A stretch of 64,000 nucleotides of DNA, from contig NC_067145.1 of NCBI RefSeq assembly GCF_903995435.1, forward strand, positions 40,942,637 to 41,006,636, given 5' to 3'. The position numbers were made by a program, and so were the translations under genes. This document shows, piece after piece, positions 13,165 through 25,110 of the stretch. Origin of the DNA: Acomys russatus. Taxonomy: Eukaryota; Chordata; Mammalia; Rodentia; Muridae. The notes beneath the pieces were generated by a model. That model was not told the DNA's origin. It saw only the letters and a list, made by a program, of their open reading frames with translations, and did not search any database. The stretch's first letter is position 1. Every line of letters starts with the position of its first letter.

Positions 13165-13311
13165 GTTTCTGTAGCTGGATCAGGCACTGGAAGAGGCTCC
13201 CCAGCTGTGACTCTAGTACAGTTACCTTCAGGCCAAACTGTACAGGTCCAGGGAGTAATTCAGACACCACATCCATCGGTTATTCAGTCACCACAAATAC
13301 AAACCGTTCAG
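13165..13311 (+). CDS. Crem: Crem exon, glutamine-rich Q1 activation domain (exon C)
   Basis: A 147-nt, phase 0-0 exon encodes 49 residues beginning VSVAGSGTGRGSPAV and ending SPQIQTVQ, with nine glutamines. It follows a tttcag acceptor and precedes a gttagc donor. In the CREM/CREB family this is the first of two Gln-rich transactivation blocks flanking the kinase-inducible domain. Its inclusion makes activator (tau-type) forms and its omission favours repressors. The phase 0-0 borders allow it to be skipped without a frameshift. Identity with CREM rather than CREB is supported by the TPHPSVIQSPQIQ segment and by the downstream exons. No frameshift or stop is present. Confidence 0.95.
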
Positions 13312-13394
13312 GTTAGCGTCCTCTCTTGACGATTTGTCTTTGACTTTTTTGAGCTTTAAATTTTTTGTTTGGTTCATTTATCATCATTTTCTTT

Positions 13395-14320
13395 ATTTTA
13401 TTTTATTCTTTTGGAGATAATGTTTCACTATGTAGCCAAGGCTGGCTTTTTGAGCTCCTTTTCCTCCTCCTCAGTCTCTCAAATTATGGAACCGCAGGTA
13501 TGTGCCACCATCATTGGCTGCTGTATTTTGTTTTGCCTTTATTTTCAAGGCATCTTCTTGGGTACTTGGAGGAATTTATTTTTATGTATGGTACATTGGG
13601 TCCTGCTGTGTGTAGATTGACTTCTGGGTTGGAGTTTTGTTGTCTGTGTTTAGTCTGTATGGTGAGTAATTGTTAAATAAGCAGTTCTAACTTTTAGCTC
13701 CTTGTTTTCAGACTTATATTTATTTAGCAAAGCTCTTTAGTTGTATCTTAAGGGTTCTTGGAAGACGTTGTGATAAACATAGTACTATGAAGAGTGTAGC
13801 TCTGGCTGGCTTTGAACTCACGGTTACCCGAGTTGGCCTGAAGCTTGCAGCAGACCTCCTGAGTGCATCATGGCACTTGGTCAGAACTTTTTTTTAGAAT
13901 AGTGAATGCAATCCTTAGAAATTCAGGACCTTGGTATTTATTTATTTTGATGCTGGGACTTCAACTGCAGATCTTCCTGAATGCCAAGCATGTACTCTAG
14001 CACCTCTTGTACCCACGACTAAGGGCAGGGATCCTTGTCACTTGGGTGCTTTATTTCCATGTCATCTACCTCCTCAGGTGAACCAGGGCTTCTGTAGGTG
14101 TGGCTGTGATACAGATACATATACTACTGCTTGTTATTAACCAAAATGGTCACAGATCCTACATTCTTTTTTTGTTTGTTTGAGACAGGGGTTCTCTGTG
14201 TAACAGAGCCTTAGCTGTCCTGGACTCTCTTTGTAGACCAGGCTGGCCTTGAACTCACAGAGATCTACCTGCCTCTGCCTCCCGAGTGCTGGGATTAAAG
14301 TGTGTGCCACCACCGTCCGG
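13395..14320 (-). repeat. Eroded B1, B4-like sequence and a full B1 in the first Crem intron of the window
   Basis: 13410-13530 is an old B1-like piece (ggagataatgtttcactatg). 13930-14010 reads like the minus end of a B4/ID element. 14166-14320 is a clear minus B1 with a taacagag insertion. Confidence 0.65.
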
Positions 14321-15507
14321 ACAAATCCTACATTCTTTTTCATGAGTAGGTAAAAATTATTTTGTGCGCACTTTATAGCATACTATCCACTTCTACTGAA
14401 CTGATTCCTGTTTCTTTTTTAGGTCAGTTTGTTATTACCCTTTAAGTGTAGACATTATTTAAACCTAACAGGTGACAAGCAAGCCTCAAATCTGTGAGGA
14501 AACGCATGTGCATATACTTAGTCTTGCCTTTGCCTGCATGTTTGAATGCAGTTATCAGGGAATGCCATGAGGACTGCAGCACAACACTGATATGATAAAA
14601 CCACACACTTTCTGTGCTTGCATCTCTCTTCAGCATAGGTATCTCTTCCTTGTTCTCAGGGTGTAAAAATAAGTCCTGTCATTATCTTTAGTTTTCTGTG
14701 ATGATGACCTTTGAGTCCAAGAATCTCTGATTCTAATTATAAAGTAAGAAAGTTTTTTCTTGCTCTTCCTTGTATTATGGGTTTTATTGGAAGTAGAAAT
14801 TTTACCTGGCTGGTGTTGGAAGGCAGCATTGTCTTATATTCAGAATACTTTGTTATTGCTGTTGTTTTGTTAAGTGAATGATTTGATTGTCTTTGTAGAG
14901 ATAAATGCACTTAGATCTTACCTTAGAATTCCATGTTTTCACTTCCTAACCTGACATCAGGGAAGGAGGAAGCACTGTTATTCCACAGTGGTCTGCCCGT
15001 CTTCTGTTTACCCTCTCCCAGAACACTGTCTTCTTGTGCTCTCTTCACTCATAGTCCTTGGTGTTTGGAAGAGATAGGAGTATTCTTTTGATCCTTAGCT
15101 TGGGATTCAGGATTGTCTTCTGGTTTTATTTCTGTAGTGATGAAAAAAGAAGCACTCTTTTTTCCTGTTTTGTCAAATTAAAAGACTTTAAAAATTTTTT
15201 ACAACAAGGGCCTAAATGTAAAAGTGTTTCTGTCATTCATATCTCTTTCAAGCATGATTGTGATATGTATTTAATAGAATATGTATAATATGTCTACAAT
15301 TAATAAATGATTATATAAAAACTCAAAAAAAGAGAATTCCATGTTTTAAATGACAGATCATTCTGCATGAACTTTAATTTTTAAAAATGTTTTTATTAGC
15401 GTGCATTAGTTATATACAATAGTGGTTTTATTCATTATAACATTTCATAATGTATTTTATTTGTTTTTTTTCTCCTCCTCTTTTCTCCCCCCTCCGTTTT
15501 CCTTTTC
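14321..15507. other. Unique intronic sequence
   Basis: No SINE and no coding-like block with splice sites. AT-rich, with no other signal noticed. Confidence 0.5.
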
Positions 15508-15891
15508 CTTTTTGGTTTTTTGAGACAGGATTTCTCTGTGTAGCCCTGGCTGCACTAGAACTCGCTCTGTAAACCAAGTTGGCCTCAGACTCACAGATAT
15601 CCACCTGGCTCTGCCTCCCAAGTGCTGGGATTAAAGATGTGTGCCATCACTGCTCATCTCCTCTCAACTTCTATAAACTGGATAGAATAATGGGCTCTAC
15701 TGCACGTGAGGGAATTGCTGTGGTTTAGGACAGCTGTGTGAAATATATTGCTAGTTTAAGATACATGGTGCATGACTGCGTAAGGCAGCAACATTTTTCC
15801 TAGTACGTTCTGTTCAGTGTGTGTGTTTGTGCGTCATACCTATGATAAGAAATGTCATATTTGTAAATGAATATATATGTACGTATGTGTG

Positions 15892-15928
<37 letters not shown>

Positions 15929-16500
15929 CTATCTATATGGAATGAAGACTATATATTCCCTCTATTAAAATAAGAAATGAAATTTTCATATATTTTTAAA
16001 TGGCAAACAATTTTTTTTTCTCTTAAGACAGGGTTTCTCTGTTACACAGTGCCCTGGCTGACCTGGTTTGTCTTTGTAGTCTAGGTTGGCTTTGAACTCA
16101 CAAAGATCCACCTGCCTCTGCCTCCCGAGTGCTGGGATTAAAGGCGTGGCAAACAATTTTTATCAGTTTATTATCAACATTTTGTTTTGTAGTGTGTGTA
16201 CGTTATAGCATGACTAAATTGGCTAATTAACATATGCATTGCTTTATATAATTTGTTTTTAATGCTGGAAACACTTTAAATCTGCTAATTAATTCTACAC
16301 AAACTTTTACAATGTTCAGGAAAATATACTGATATCCTGTAAAAAATTCTCCTTTTTCTTCTTGGCATTTTTCTAGAGATTTTTGAAGCTTAAGCTGGCT
16401 TCATACTCACAGTGTATTTAAAGATGACCTTGAATTTCATATGCTTCTGTTTCTACCTTCAAATGCTGGGGTTATGGACATTCCCTACCACACCAGGCTT
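15508..16500 (-). repeat. Two B1 copies, (CA)n and an eroded B1
   Basis: Minus B1 at 15508-15660; (CA)n 15894-15927 after a gtatatatgtacgtatgtgt run; minus B1 at 16010-16148 (truncated before the last 15 bp); very eroded minus B1 at 16375-16500 (ccctaccacaccaggctt). Confidence 0.75.
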
Positions 16501-16854
16501 CACGTGATGCTGTGGAGCAAACACATGCTGTGCATGATGGGAGCACTTTGCCAATGAGTCATAACCGCGGCTCTAGGCTGTCCTTAACTGTACTTACCGT
16601 GTCGTATGGCAGGAACTATATATTCTTGTTTTCATTCCTGATGGTTTTAGATTTTTCCCCATATCAAAGTCTCATGTCATTTGAAGTTTTGTAAATTCAC
16701 CTCCCTTAAACCTTAGAGTTAAGTGAGTCAATATACTGGCAGAAGACATGTTTAGAGATTTGTAATTTTAGTTTTCTCAATTTCTTCAATAGACACATTA
16801 CTGTATTGTTGCCTGGCTTGAAAACGAGATCATGCCGAAAACTCTGATGTTTTA

Positions 16855-17165
16855 TTTTTACATCTGTCTATCTATCTTATTATCTATCACCTATCTTCCT
16901 TTCTACCTACCAATCATCTATCCACCCATCCACCTACACATCCACCCACCCACCCACATATCCATCTACCCACCTACCTGTCTGTCTTTGGTGTGGGTGT
17001 GTCTTTGGGTGCATTCTGTAGTGTCTACTTGGAGGTGGGAAGACAAGAGTGGGGATTTGTTCTCTTTGTGCACCGTGTGGATCTTGGGGCTAAACTAAAG
17101 GTGTCAGGCTTAGTGGCAAGTGCTTTTTATTCACTGAGCCTTCTTACTGGGCCTTTAAATAGAAA
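16855..17165 (-). repeat. (TCTA/CATC/CACC)n repeat followed by a minus B3
   Basis: 16860-16990 is a mixed tetranucleotide tract (atctgtctatctatcttatt; ccacccacccacatatccat). 16995-17160 is a B3 (ggtgtcaggcttagtggcaa, cactgagccttcttactggg), so the tract is its expanded 3' tail. Confidence 0.72.
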
Positions 17166-17710
17166 TTTATTTTGACTTTAGAATCTTTAAACTCTAACAT
17201 ACTATACTATACCAGCATAGTATAATATAGTATATAGTATATACCATAAGAAAATACTATAACATATTATAAGGATATAATATGTTAACAAGCTTGGTTT
17301 ACTGACTTATTTACGTAAGTCTCCATTCTTTTTTGAGCCTACTTGATGCTTAACTTTTACAACTAGCTTAAGCCAATGATGAATTGAAGAAAGCACTAAA
17401 TTGGGTAGTTTTTCTGCCTCTGCTATGGTCTTCCTCACTGATGTTTGTACTTATAAGGACACATCTGGGTTTGGGATTTTGGGACTCAAGTGTTTTAGGC
17501 TTTTTCCTTTCCTGTGAAGCTTTACTTGGCATTCCAAGTACTCTTTCCATTGAATTTATTTACTATTTATTTTATCTATACCATTTCTTGCTTCCTTTCT
17601 CCATGCAAGTGCTAAGCTGAGTTCTACCTGCAGACTCTTAATCACCATTCTATTAATGAAGATGATAGTCATATATTTTATGATGCATTTCAGAAAATCT
17701 TGTATTATAG

Positions 17711-17805
17711 GTAGCAACAATTGCAGAGACAGATGATTCTGCAGAATCAGAAGTAATTGATTCTCATAAACGTAGAGAAATTCTTTCACGAAGACCCTCA
17801 TATAG
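17711..17805 (+). CDS. Crem: Crem exon, kinase-inducible domain part 1 with the PKA site (exon E)
   Basis: A 95-nt exon (phase 0 start, phase 2 end) begins VATIAETDDSAESE and ends RRPSY plus two bases of the next Arg codon. The RRPS motif near its end is the PKA/CaMK phosphoacceptor serine (Ser117 of CREM-tau, equivalent to Ser133 of CREB). The phosphorylated KID binds the KIX domain of CBP/p300. The acceptor is tattatag and the donor is gtgagt. The acidic DDSAESE run matches the casein-kinase-type sites of the family P-box. The intron to the next KID exon is only 135 bp, so the two are probably always spliced together. Confidence 0.96.
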
Positions 17806-17940
17806 GTGAGTTAACTAACTTTCCCATAGGAATATTTCTACCTCAAAAGGCACAATAATTGTAGAACAAAGCAATTATTCTTTGTATCTTTCCTGTTGTC
17901 TCTATGTCCTAATTGCTTATATTGTTAAATTATGTTTTAG

Positions 17941-18083
17941 AAAAATACTGAATGAACTTTCCTCTGATGTGCCTGGTATTCCCAAGATTGAAGAAGAAAA
18001 ATCAGAGGAAGAAGGAACACCACCTAACATTGCTACCATGGCAGTACCAACTAGCATATATCAGACTAGCACGGGGCAATACA
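17941..18083 (+). CDS. Crem: Crem exon, kinase-inducible domain part 2 (exon F)
   Basis: A 143-nt exon (phase 2 start, phase 1 end) completes the Arg codon, then encodes KILNELSSDVPGIPKIEE, an acidic EEEKSEEEG stretch and ...TSIYQTSTGQY. The ILNEL hydrophobic patch is the part of the KID that contacts CBP KIX in the CREB family. The donor is gtatgt at 18084, a less-than-perfect GT site. Splicing to the Q2 exon restores ...GQYIAIAQGG; splicing directly to the 42266 exon would give ...GQYTATGDMP, the junction of alpha-type repressors. Failure to use this donor is described as a separate entry. Confidence 0.96.
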
Positions 18084-18106
18084 GTATGTATGCTATGACT
18101 CCATAG
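18084..18106 (+). CDS. Crem: Possible Crem KID-only read-through tail (retained-intron C terminus)
   Basis: If the gtatgt donor at 18084 is not used, the frame from the second KID exon runs on and adds SMYAMTP before a TAG stop at 18104-18106. The product would hold the Q1 and kinase-inducible domains but no bZIP region. An AATAAA lies 490 bp downstream at 18596-18601 and the tract between is free of SINEs, so a complete alternative 3' end is conceivable. Seen: the open frame, the stop and the hexamer. Inferred: that such a transcript is made. A protein of this kind could compete for CBP without binding DNA. Confidence 0.35.
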
Positions 18107-18392
18107 ACGCAGTGCTAGCTTTAAGTCTTCTGTAGTTACAGTGAAGCAGTGTGGGCTTGGGCATCTGAGTGCTTCATTAACAACTGTGTCACAGAGTAAA
18201 AAGTACATGTTATAGCAGTGAGGTACTTGTACTGACCGCTGAAAAATAGAAGTCTTTATACTGAATATAAAATATAAGTGGTTAAAAATTAAAGAGGGGG
18301 CTTCCCATTTACATGTTTATATTCATCTCCAGTAAAAGTTTTAAAAGTTCCTGTTTTTGTTGTCTTTATGATATAAATGTCTGTATTTCCTT

Positions 18393-18417
18393 GTTGTTGG
18401 CTTTTGTTGCCAACAAC
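18393..18417 (+). other. Perfect 9-bp hairpin in the putative alternative 3' UTR
   Basis: GTTGTTGGC at 18393-18401 and its exact complement GCCAACAAC at 18409-18417 flank a 7-nt loop. It lies in the SINE-free tract between the read-through stop (18106) and AATAAA (18596). A chance short hairpin in intron DNA is the default explanation. Confidence 0.4.
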
Positions 18418-18595
18418 TTACTACACTTAATCATATAAAAGAGGTAAATGTTTTTTAAGTTGTATTTTAAATGTAATTTTGTTTTCATTACTCTGCTAAT
18501 TTGTGCTGCAGTTTTCCTAAAACAAAATGACTTAACTTTCTAACTGTAGCAATTGGATAGTTCATTTTATTTGAACTTGACACACTGGAAGCTCT

Positions 18596-18601
18596 AATAA
18601 A
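18596..18601 (+). terminator. Candidate intronic poly(A) signal AATAAA
   Basis: A canonical AATAAA follows the KID read-through stop by 490 bp, with T/G-rich sequence (ggcttttattcttgtgc) 12-30 bp after it, as expected of a downstream element. It is one of several AATAAA in these AT-rich introns, so use is unproven. Confidence 0.3.
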
Positions 18602-20186
18602 CAGATACACTGGCTTTTATTCTTGTGCATTTTAATGGATGGTTACTTCTGTGCTTTTTGTTTTAACAAAAGCACTAGTGGTTTTCCCAAGTCCGAGACA
18701 TTTGATAAACAAGAATAACAACCATGAGACCTAGAAAGCAAAGTAAAAGGGCGGAGAGGAAGCCGGGGCAGGTAACCGCCTGGGTACTTGGAGATGTGTC
18801 TAACTACATACTGTGTCCAATAAAGTGTGAAGTTTTCGTTTTCCTTTTTCCTTTTATAAGGCAGCAATACTCACAAAGCCCAAGACTCGGCTATTATAGC
18901 ATATTATCTCCTTTTGTGTACGGGAAGATCTTATATAGCTATTAGGTCTGTTGTTGTTGGTTTGTTTCATAGAATTTGTAGTAGTAAATCCTGTTGATAA
19001 TTTTGGGTACCTACCATCATGATACCTGTCAGAGATGGGTGCAGTTTGTCAACACACTCTGCAGAATGCTGAATGACATGTTCAAAATGAGTGTTAAGAA
19101 AATTCCCATCACCTTTTGTTTCTGTCTTTGTTTCTTTAGCCCATTTGGATTATGTGGTAAGTGTTTTAGGACTGTAAACCAGAGGGTGACAGCTTGTGTG
19201 CCTCTGTAGGACAGTTCTAGGTTGCAGGAGGGCAGAGCTCCTGGTCCCTAGGCAGGCTGAGCAGGCCTGAGAAGCCAGAGCCTCCAGTGTCAGCCCCTGT
19301 CTTGAGCACCTTTGCCCATCTGTCCAGTGGGCTGTTGATACTATTGTTTTTTGTTTGTGCTCTGACAGGGGAAAGGTTGAAAGTTACTGCTGAAAGAGTG
19401 TTAGCACTTCTTTAAGTTTTGAGGATGAGCTAGGAGGCTGCAATCTTTGCATTTCTCTGGCATAGGACTTCTCATTGCAGCACGGTCTATTTGCAGGGAA
19501 TAGGGAAGTTGATACTGTGGGTTAATTTGCCTAGTTGTTACCACAAAATGTGACGCAGTGAAATGACAGCTAAGAGAACGTTGAAGCTAGAGAGGCTATG
19601 GTGCCTGCTGTCTGCGCTTGCTCACTCAGTGGTCAAGAGCCATCTCAGGGTTTAGTTCTTGAAGTAGAAATCATTTCAATGGCCAAACTGTGGGGTTTGT
19701 GTGAAGACAAAAGAAAAGCACAGATCAAAGTGGGAGGAGACAAAGGATTGTAGGTTAGCTGAGAAGTCTACTTCGTGGTCATTAGGCTTCTCCTTTCAGT
19801 GAGATTCTGTGCCATGGCTCCAGTGCTCCCAGGGCTAGCTTCTACACTTGGCACATAAGCTCATTGTATGCAAAATGCACAGTTAAGGGATGAGTCAGGA
19901 GTTCCAGGTGTAAATGAAACAACTGCATGTTTAGAAGTTCAATATTTATTTGTTTGCCCGCAAGAATGACTTCTATACTTCAATTAGAGAATATTTATAT
20001 TTATCTTATACCCTCATACATATAAGATCCACTTTATTAATCTTATTTCTTACTAGGAAAAACTTAATAGGTTTTGATGTTTTTATGTTATATATAAGTA
20101 TTTAAGAATAGAAAAAAACTACTAGCATTTAGAATAGCTTTTCGAATAGTTTGACTGAAATGTCTGCATATTTTTCTTTGCATTGT

Positions 20187-20356
20187 TTTTTGTTGTTGTT
20201 GTTGCTTTTTGTTTTTCAAGGCAGGGTTTCTCTGTGTAGCCTTGACTATCCTGGATTCACATTGTAGACCAGGCTGGCCTCAAACTCACAGTGATCCGCC
20301 TGCCTCTGCCTCCCGTGTGCTAGGATTAAAGGCGTGCGCCACCACCACCTGGCTCT
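20187..20356 (-). repeat. B1 SINE with long poly-T head
   Basis: ttgttgttgttgctttttg, then gcagggtttctctgtgtagc to caccaccacctggct; fairly young copy. Confidence 0.88.
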
Positions 20357-20648
20357 ATGCATTGTTTTCAGTCATCCTTATAATCTTAATTGTGACAGGA
20401 GTATCAAAGTTGATGACATAAGAATGTATCCTACATGTAAATAGTTACATTAAACATTTTCTGTATTTATATATTTGTGTGCACCTACGTGTATGGGAAA
20501 ACTTGCTTACACATCCGTGTATAAAGGCTAGAGGCTGACATGGTGCCTTTTTCTATGGCTTCTGCACCTTATGTTTTGAGACAGAGTCTCACCTGGAGCT
20601 CACCATTTTGGCAAGACTTTGTGGTCAGTGAGCCCCTGCTATACTTAC

Positions 20649-20960
20649 TCATCTCCACTGACTGCTGAGGGTACCGATGTACAGCAGCATGTCCAGCTTC
20701 TGCGTGGGCAGTGGGAGTGAGCTCAGCTCCTCATGCTCCCACAGCAGGCGCTCTTCCTCCTGAGCCTCCTCCCAGCACAAATTCATGCTTTCAATAGTTG
20801 ACACACACTTGTTGGCCATCGATGTTATTGTTTTGAGTTTCTGTTTGTGTTTTTGGTAGTTCCAGAGCCCATCTGGGCAGGCGAGCGCTTTCTCATTGAG
20901 GTACATCTGTGGCTTCTGGTCACTATTATCACACAAATTAGTTTTATTGGGAACAAGAAA
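20649..20960 (-). pseudogene. Possible retrocopy fragment, unrecognised coding-like sequence
   Basis: The minus strand is open for about 100 codons, running upstream of the first TTG to at least 20960 and stopping near 20649. The translation contains ALACPDGLWNYQKHKQKLK, WEEAQEEERLLWEHEELSSL and PTQKLDMLLYIGTLSSQWR. The composition (charged, coiled-coil-like, then a hydrophobic LDMLLYIGTL segment) and the lack of SINE sequence are unlike the repeat-derived frames around it. No upstream AUG is in frame and I saw no splice signals, so an old processed pseudogene fragment inserted antisense in a Crem intron is likeliest. I do not recognise the parent. Confidence 0.35.
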
Positions 20961-21364
20961 AAAATAGCTTTAAAAATAGAAACTTTAAGCTTAAAAATTT
21001 AAACAGGCAAGGATTTGTTGTTAAAGCACTAAATAATAGCTACACCTGCAGAAACTCTGTTGGGAATACAGAAACTTGCAGTAAGTTCGTTGTTCAACAG
21101 ATGGAGCCAGGGGTATGACTCACTGGCAGAACCTTTACCTTGTATGTGTAGGCTTTGGCTTCAATCTCCAGTACCACAGTCAATTGGTTTGGTCAAGGAA
21201 ACTCTGTTACATCTCAGGGGAATATCCTGAGGTCAGCCACCATATGATAGCACTTGAGAGAGAGTTAGCCAAGAATGGTTCTTGCTGCACAAAACAGTTA
21301 AAATAATACAGTGAATTCATAAAACAAAAGTGAAAAGAAAATTAAATGTCTTAAATGTAAATGA

Positions 21365-21592
21365 AGTTTAAAAATATATTTTATGTGTATGGGTAATTTT
21401 TGTGTGAATGTATGTATGTTCATCATGTGTGCCCCTGGTGCCTGAGGAGGCCAGAAGAGAGCATCGGATCCCTCGGGACTGGAGTTACAGACAGTTGTGT
21501 GCTGCCATGTGAGTGCTAAGAATCAAGCTTGGGGCCTCAGACAGAGCAGCCATGTGCTATCAACCACCGAGCCAGCTCTCCATCCCCAGACG
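21365..21592 (-). repeat. B3-type SINE
   Basis: atgtgtgcccctggtgcctg, ggaggccagaagagagcatc, cagttgtgtgctgccatgtg, ending ccgagccagctctccatccc. Region 21593-22330 is unique. Confidence 0.78.
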
Positions 21593-22334
21593 ATTGAAAT
21601 TCTTTAATTCAGTAAACTGTCTTCTCTGAGGAAAGGTGTTTTAAACCAACATTCTCCCTCTACTAGTGAAAGGCTGTCACCAAGACTGCACATTATTTTT
21701 CTAGATATCCCATGACTTTTCCTTTCTCCTACTGTGTTTCACTGAGAACCTTTAAGACTGAGTCTCTCTGACTCATTTTTTCATTCTTGTATATCATAGG
21801 TATGTGGGTCAAACTAAAATCCACCTCAATGAAAAGACAAATATGGACATATGTAATGCTTAAAGAATTAAAATATGTAACTAGTTTATATTAGTATATA
21901 GAATGTGTTTTATTATGGCATATTTATACAGGTACATATGTGTCATAAGAATTCAGAATCCCTAGGATGCTCATATGAATAAACACTTCTCAGAAAGGCA
22001 ATTGCTTTTTACACATTCTAAAGAAACAGTATTTGTTCATTCTCAGCAGGGACATTGCTTACATTACCTCAAGTAACTTTTAAAATTATTTATGAAGTAT
22101 GTGTCATGTAAAAATGGCTCTTTGACCCTTGTGTTGCTGTTCTCATGACTACTATGATTTAATATTTTCTGTACCTCTGGCTTTTAAGACTCAGTAATTA
22201 GTCTGCCTTTCTCGCCATTTTGTCTCCTTCTGTCCCAGCTCCTTGCCCCAGCTCCAGTGCTGGGCAACAATACAAAGCCTTCTGCTTTGTGCACTGTGCT
22301 CTGCCACTGGCCCACTCCTGCTGTTTTATTACAT

Positions 22335-23310
22335 GTTAATGCAGTAGGTGGCCATAGTGGTGCACAACTTTTATCCCAATACTTGGGTTTGTGAGTTTGA
22401 GGTTCCACAGTAGCCAGGGCTCTGCTGTGTTGAGAACCTGTCTCAAAAAACAAAATGATGATGATGATGATGTGGTGGTGGAGCTAGACATGGTGGCCTT
22501 GAATCCCAGCACTTGGGAGATAGAGATGCAGGTGGATCTCTGAGTTTGAGGTTAGCCTGGCCTACAGAGTGAGTTCCAGGATGGTCAGGGTTGCACAGAG
22601 AAACCCTATCTCAAACAAACAAACAAACAAACAAACGGACAAATGAAAAACCCCAAAATTAAACAAAGTACATATACACACAAATAATGTTGTGATATTT
22701 CAGTTTTGAATATTTCAATTACACATTGAAATTAGATTAGAATTCTATCTGCTTAAATATTTAGATGCTTACGCATTTGAATTTTATACAAAAGTCTAGG
22801 CTTGAAAATACACATACATCAAGTGACAAGGGCTTAGGTGTTACTTTAAACTGAATGTATTGTGCTCCTTTGCTCAGGAATTTTCCATTCTTTGTTGTTT
22901 GTTTGTTTGTTTTTGAGACAGTCTCCCTGTGTAGCTCTCACTGGCCCTGAATTCATAGATATGTGCCTAACTCTGTCTCTGTTTACCAAGTGCTGGTATT
23001 GAAGGGGTGCACAGTCATACCTGGCTAGGTTTCCACTTTTTAAATCCATTTTTTCTGTCTTTATCAATTAGATAGGCCCTCAAATTTGCTATTTGGGTCT
23101 GGGGATGTATAAGTCAGTTGGTAGAGTGCTTGCCATCATGCATGAAGCTGTAGGCTCTATCTCCAGTGCTGCACGAAACTGAAAGTAGCTGTATACACAC
23201 TAATCCTAGCACCTGGGAGCTGGAGGCAGGAGGACCAGAAGTTCAAGGTTATGTTCTGTTAAAGTTCAAAGCCAGCTTGAGACATGAGACCCTGTCTCAA
23301 AAACAACAAA
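22335..23310 (+). repeat. B1 copies, (GAT)n, (CAAA)n and a B4 SINE
   Basis: Plus B1 remnant 22340-22450; (GAT)n 22455-22472; plus B1 22480-22615 with (CAAA)n 22612-22637; minus old B1 22893-23035; plus B4 (ID head fused to B1 body) 23095-23310, identified by gtagagtgcttgccatcatg then tcctagcacctgggagctgg. Confidence 0.76.
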
Positions 23311-24109
23311 AGTATCTTTTCACTTTACTGAAAATTTTTAATCTTCACCTCACAAATAATATTCTTCATCCTTTAATAATAAGGATTTTCATAAAAAGTG
23401 TGTAATGTTAGTGAGTAATGGAAGGAACAGATTTTTGGCATGGTTTTGTGTCATAGAAATATTTGGGATTTATTGCTTTCGTTTAGCAGATAAGTTTTGT
23501 CATGCTATCTGATAACATCCATGGTGTGTGGTGTGTTGTGGGCTGGGAAAATAGAACAGGGTTAATACTTACTTAAAACTAAATCTAACTATGTGAGAAT
23601 GTGTATTAAAGACATTTGTATAACGATCTAAAATTAACTGTGTAGATACATACTTAGTAAATAAATGAATTGTATTTCATCTGGACAAACGTGTTTTGTT
23701 CTGGTAATACACATCTGTAGCAAAAGCTGGCCTCAAATTCAGGATTTTTCTGTCTCGTCCTCTGGAGAGCTGAGATCATAGGCAGGTGCCATGCCAGGGT
23801 AATCCAAGCTATTTTTAAATTAAGGTCATTGTATTCAACGTTCAGCCAGGAGATATTGGATGGCCTTCTAATTAAGGGTTATAAGCAACTTAGCAAATGT
23901 GTTTATTTAGTTAACAAAACAGTAGAAGCCTAACCTATTTTTTCTCTACTACTGTGAACTGAAAGTATATTATCAGGCTTGAATCAGCTAAAAATGAAAG
24001 TTTAAAGTTTAGATGAATATACTATAACTTCAATTTAAATTTAATGAAAGTTGAAATTTTATTTTACGTAATGCTCTTAAGGATATAATAAAATAAGTGT
24101 GGTCTAATT

Positions 24110-24280
24110 TTTTTGTTTGATTTGATTTGTTCTGTTTTTCAAGACAGGGTTTCTTTGTGTAATAGCCCTGACTGTCCTGGAACTCTCTGGGTAGACCAGG
24201 CTGGCCACAAACTCAAAGAGATTCACCTGGCTCTGCCTCCCTAGTGCTGGGATTAAAGGCTTGTACCACCATGCCCAGCA
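24110..24280 (-). repeat. B1 SINE
   Basis: caagacagggtttctttgtg ... gtaccaccatgcccagc, with an aatagc insertion shared with other copies in this window. 23311-24109 before it is AT-rich unique sequence. Confidence 0.88.
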
Positions 24281-24444
24281 GTGTGGTATAAATTTAAAAG
24301 ATACTTTTTTATTTGCTTGAGTCCTAGTCAATATTTATGAACGAGTTTGGACTCTGCTAACAAAAGTGTGTCTGTCAGAGATGGAATCCTGTCTTCCTTT
24401 GTTGAAGGAATCATTCCAAGAAAGCCTTAAAAAGGCTAAGTTTG

Positions 24445-24594
24445 GGTTGGAGAGATGCTGCCTCTGGAAGTACTTAGTGCTTTTTCAAAGGACTGGACTC
24501 TGCTCCTAGCACCCATTTCAGTCAGCTCACAGCTGCCTGTAACTCTAGCTCCAGCCAGTCAGACACCCTCATCTGGCATCTGAGGACAAACACA

Positions 24595-24635
<41 letters not shown>

Positions 24636-25110
24636 AATTTTAAAAAATATATAAAAGCCTAGGTCCCTGGAGTAAAATGATTGGGAGATACAAAGATGTT
24701 TTATTTTCATGATTACCAGTGGCCATTCAATTGTTGTGAAAACTCCAGAATCCCACCTCCTGAAAAAATAGCGGCTCAAAAGATAGGCAGGGGAAATGAA
24801 TGACAGAAATATTTCTTCACAGCTGACCATGATAGGGCATGCCTATAATCGCAGCATGTCGGAGGTCGAGGCAATAGGATCAAGAGTTCCAGGTCATCTT
24901 CTAATTCTAGGGCAACCTGAGCTGTATGAGACCCCACTTCAAAAACTTGAAACAATTCAGATAAATTTCTTTTTACTGTTATATTTGTTAAAAACTTTTT
25001 GTAATAGCTTTGCTGTTTCAGGTCAGGGTCTCACTGTAGTCTAAACTAGCCTGGAACTAATGGCAGTATGCCACACCTCCAAAGTGCTAGGCACACACCA
25101 CCATGCCTGA
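24445..25110 (+). repeat. B3 with (CA)n tail, then eroded B1 copies
   Basis: Plus B3 24445-24585, (CA)n 24590-24630; eroded plus B1 24818-24960; eroded minus B1 25010-25110. 25111-25680 is AT-rich unique sequence. Confidence 0.65.

Larger units (their letters stand above)
18107..20180 (+). other. SINE-free intron block after the KID exons
   Basis: About 2 kb has no B1, B2 or B3 copy, in contrast to the neighbouring introns. The first 500 bp could be the 3' UTR of the read-through transcript. Around 18735-18790 a short GC-rich stretch (gggcggagag...ggtaaccgcc) precedes another AATAAA-like motif near 18818. No long conserved-looking ORF is present. Confidence 0.5.

Noticed and set aside
15894..15927. 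CRISPR-like or phage-type repeat structure
   Set aside because: Plain (CA)n microsatellite in rodent DNA; no prokaryotic systems are expected here.
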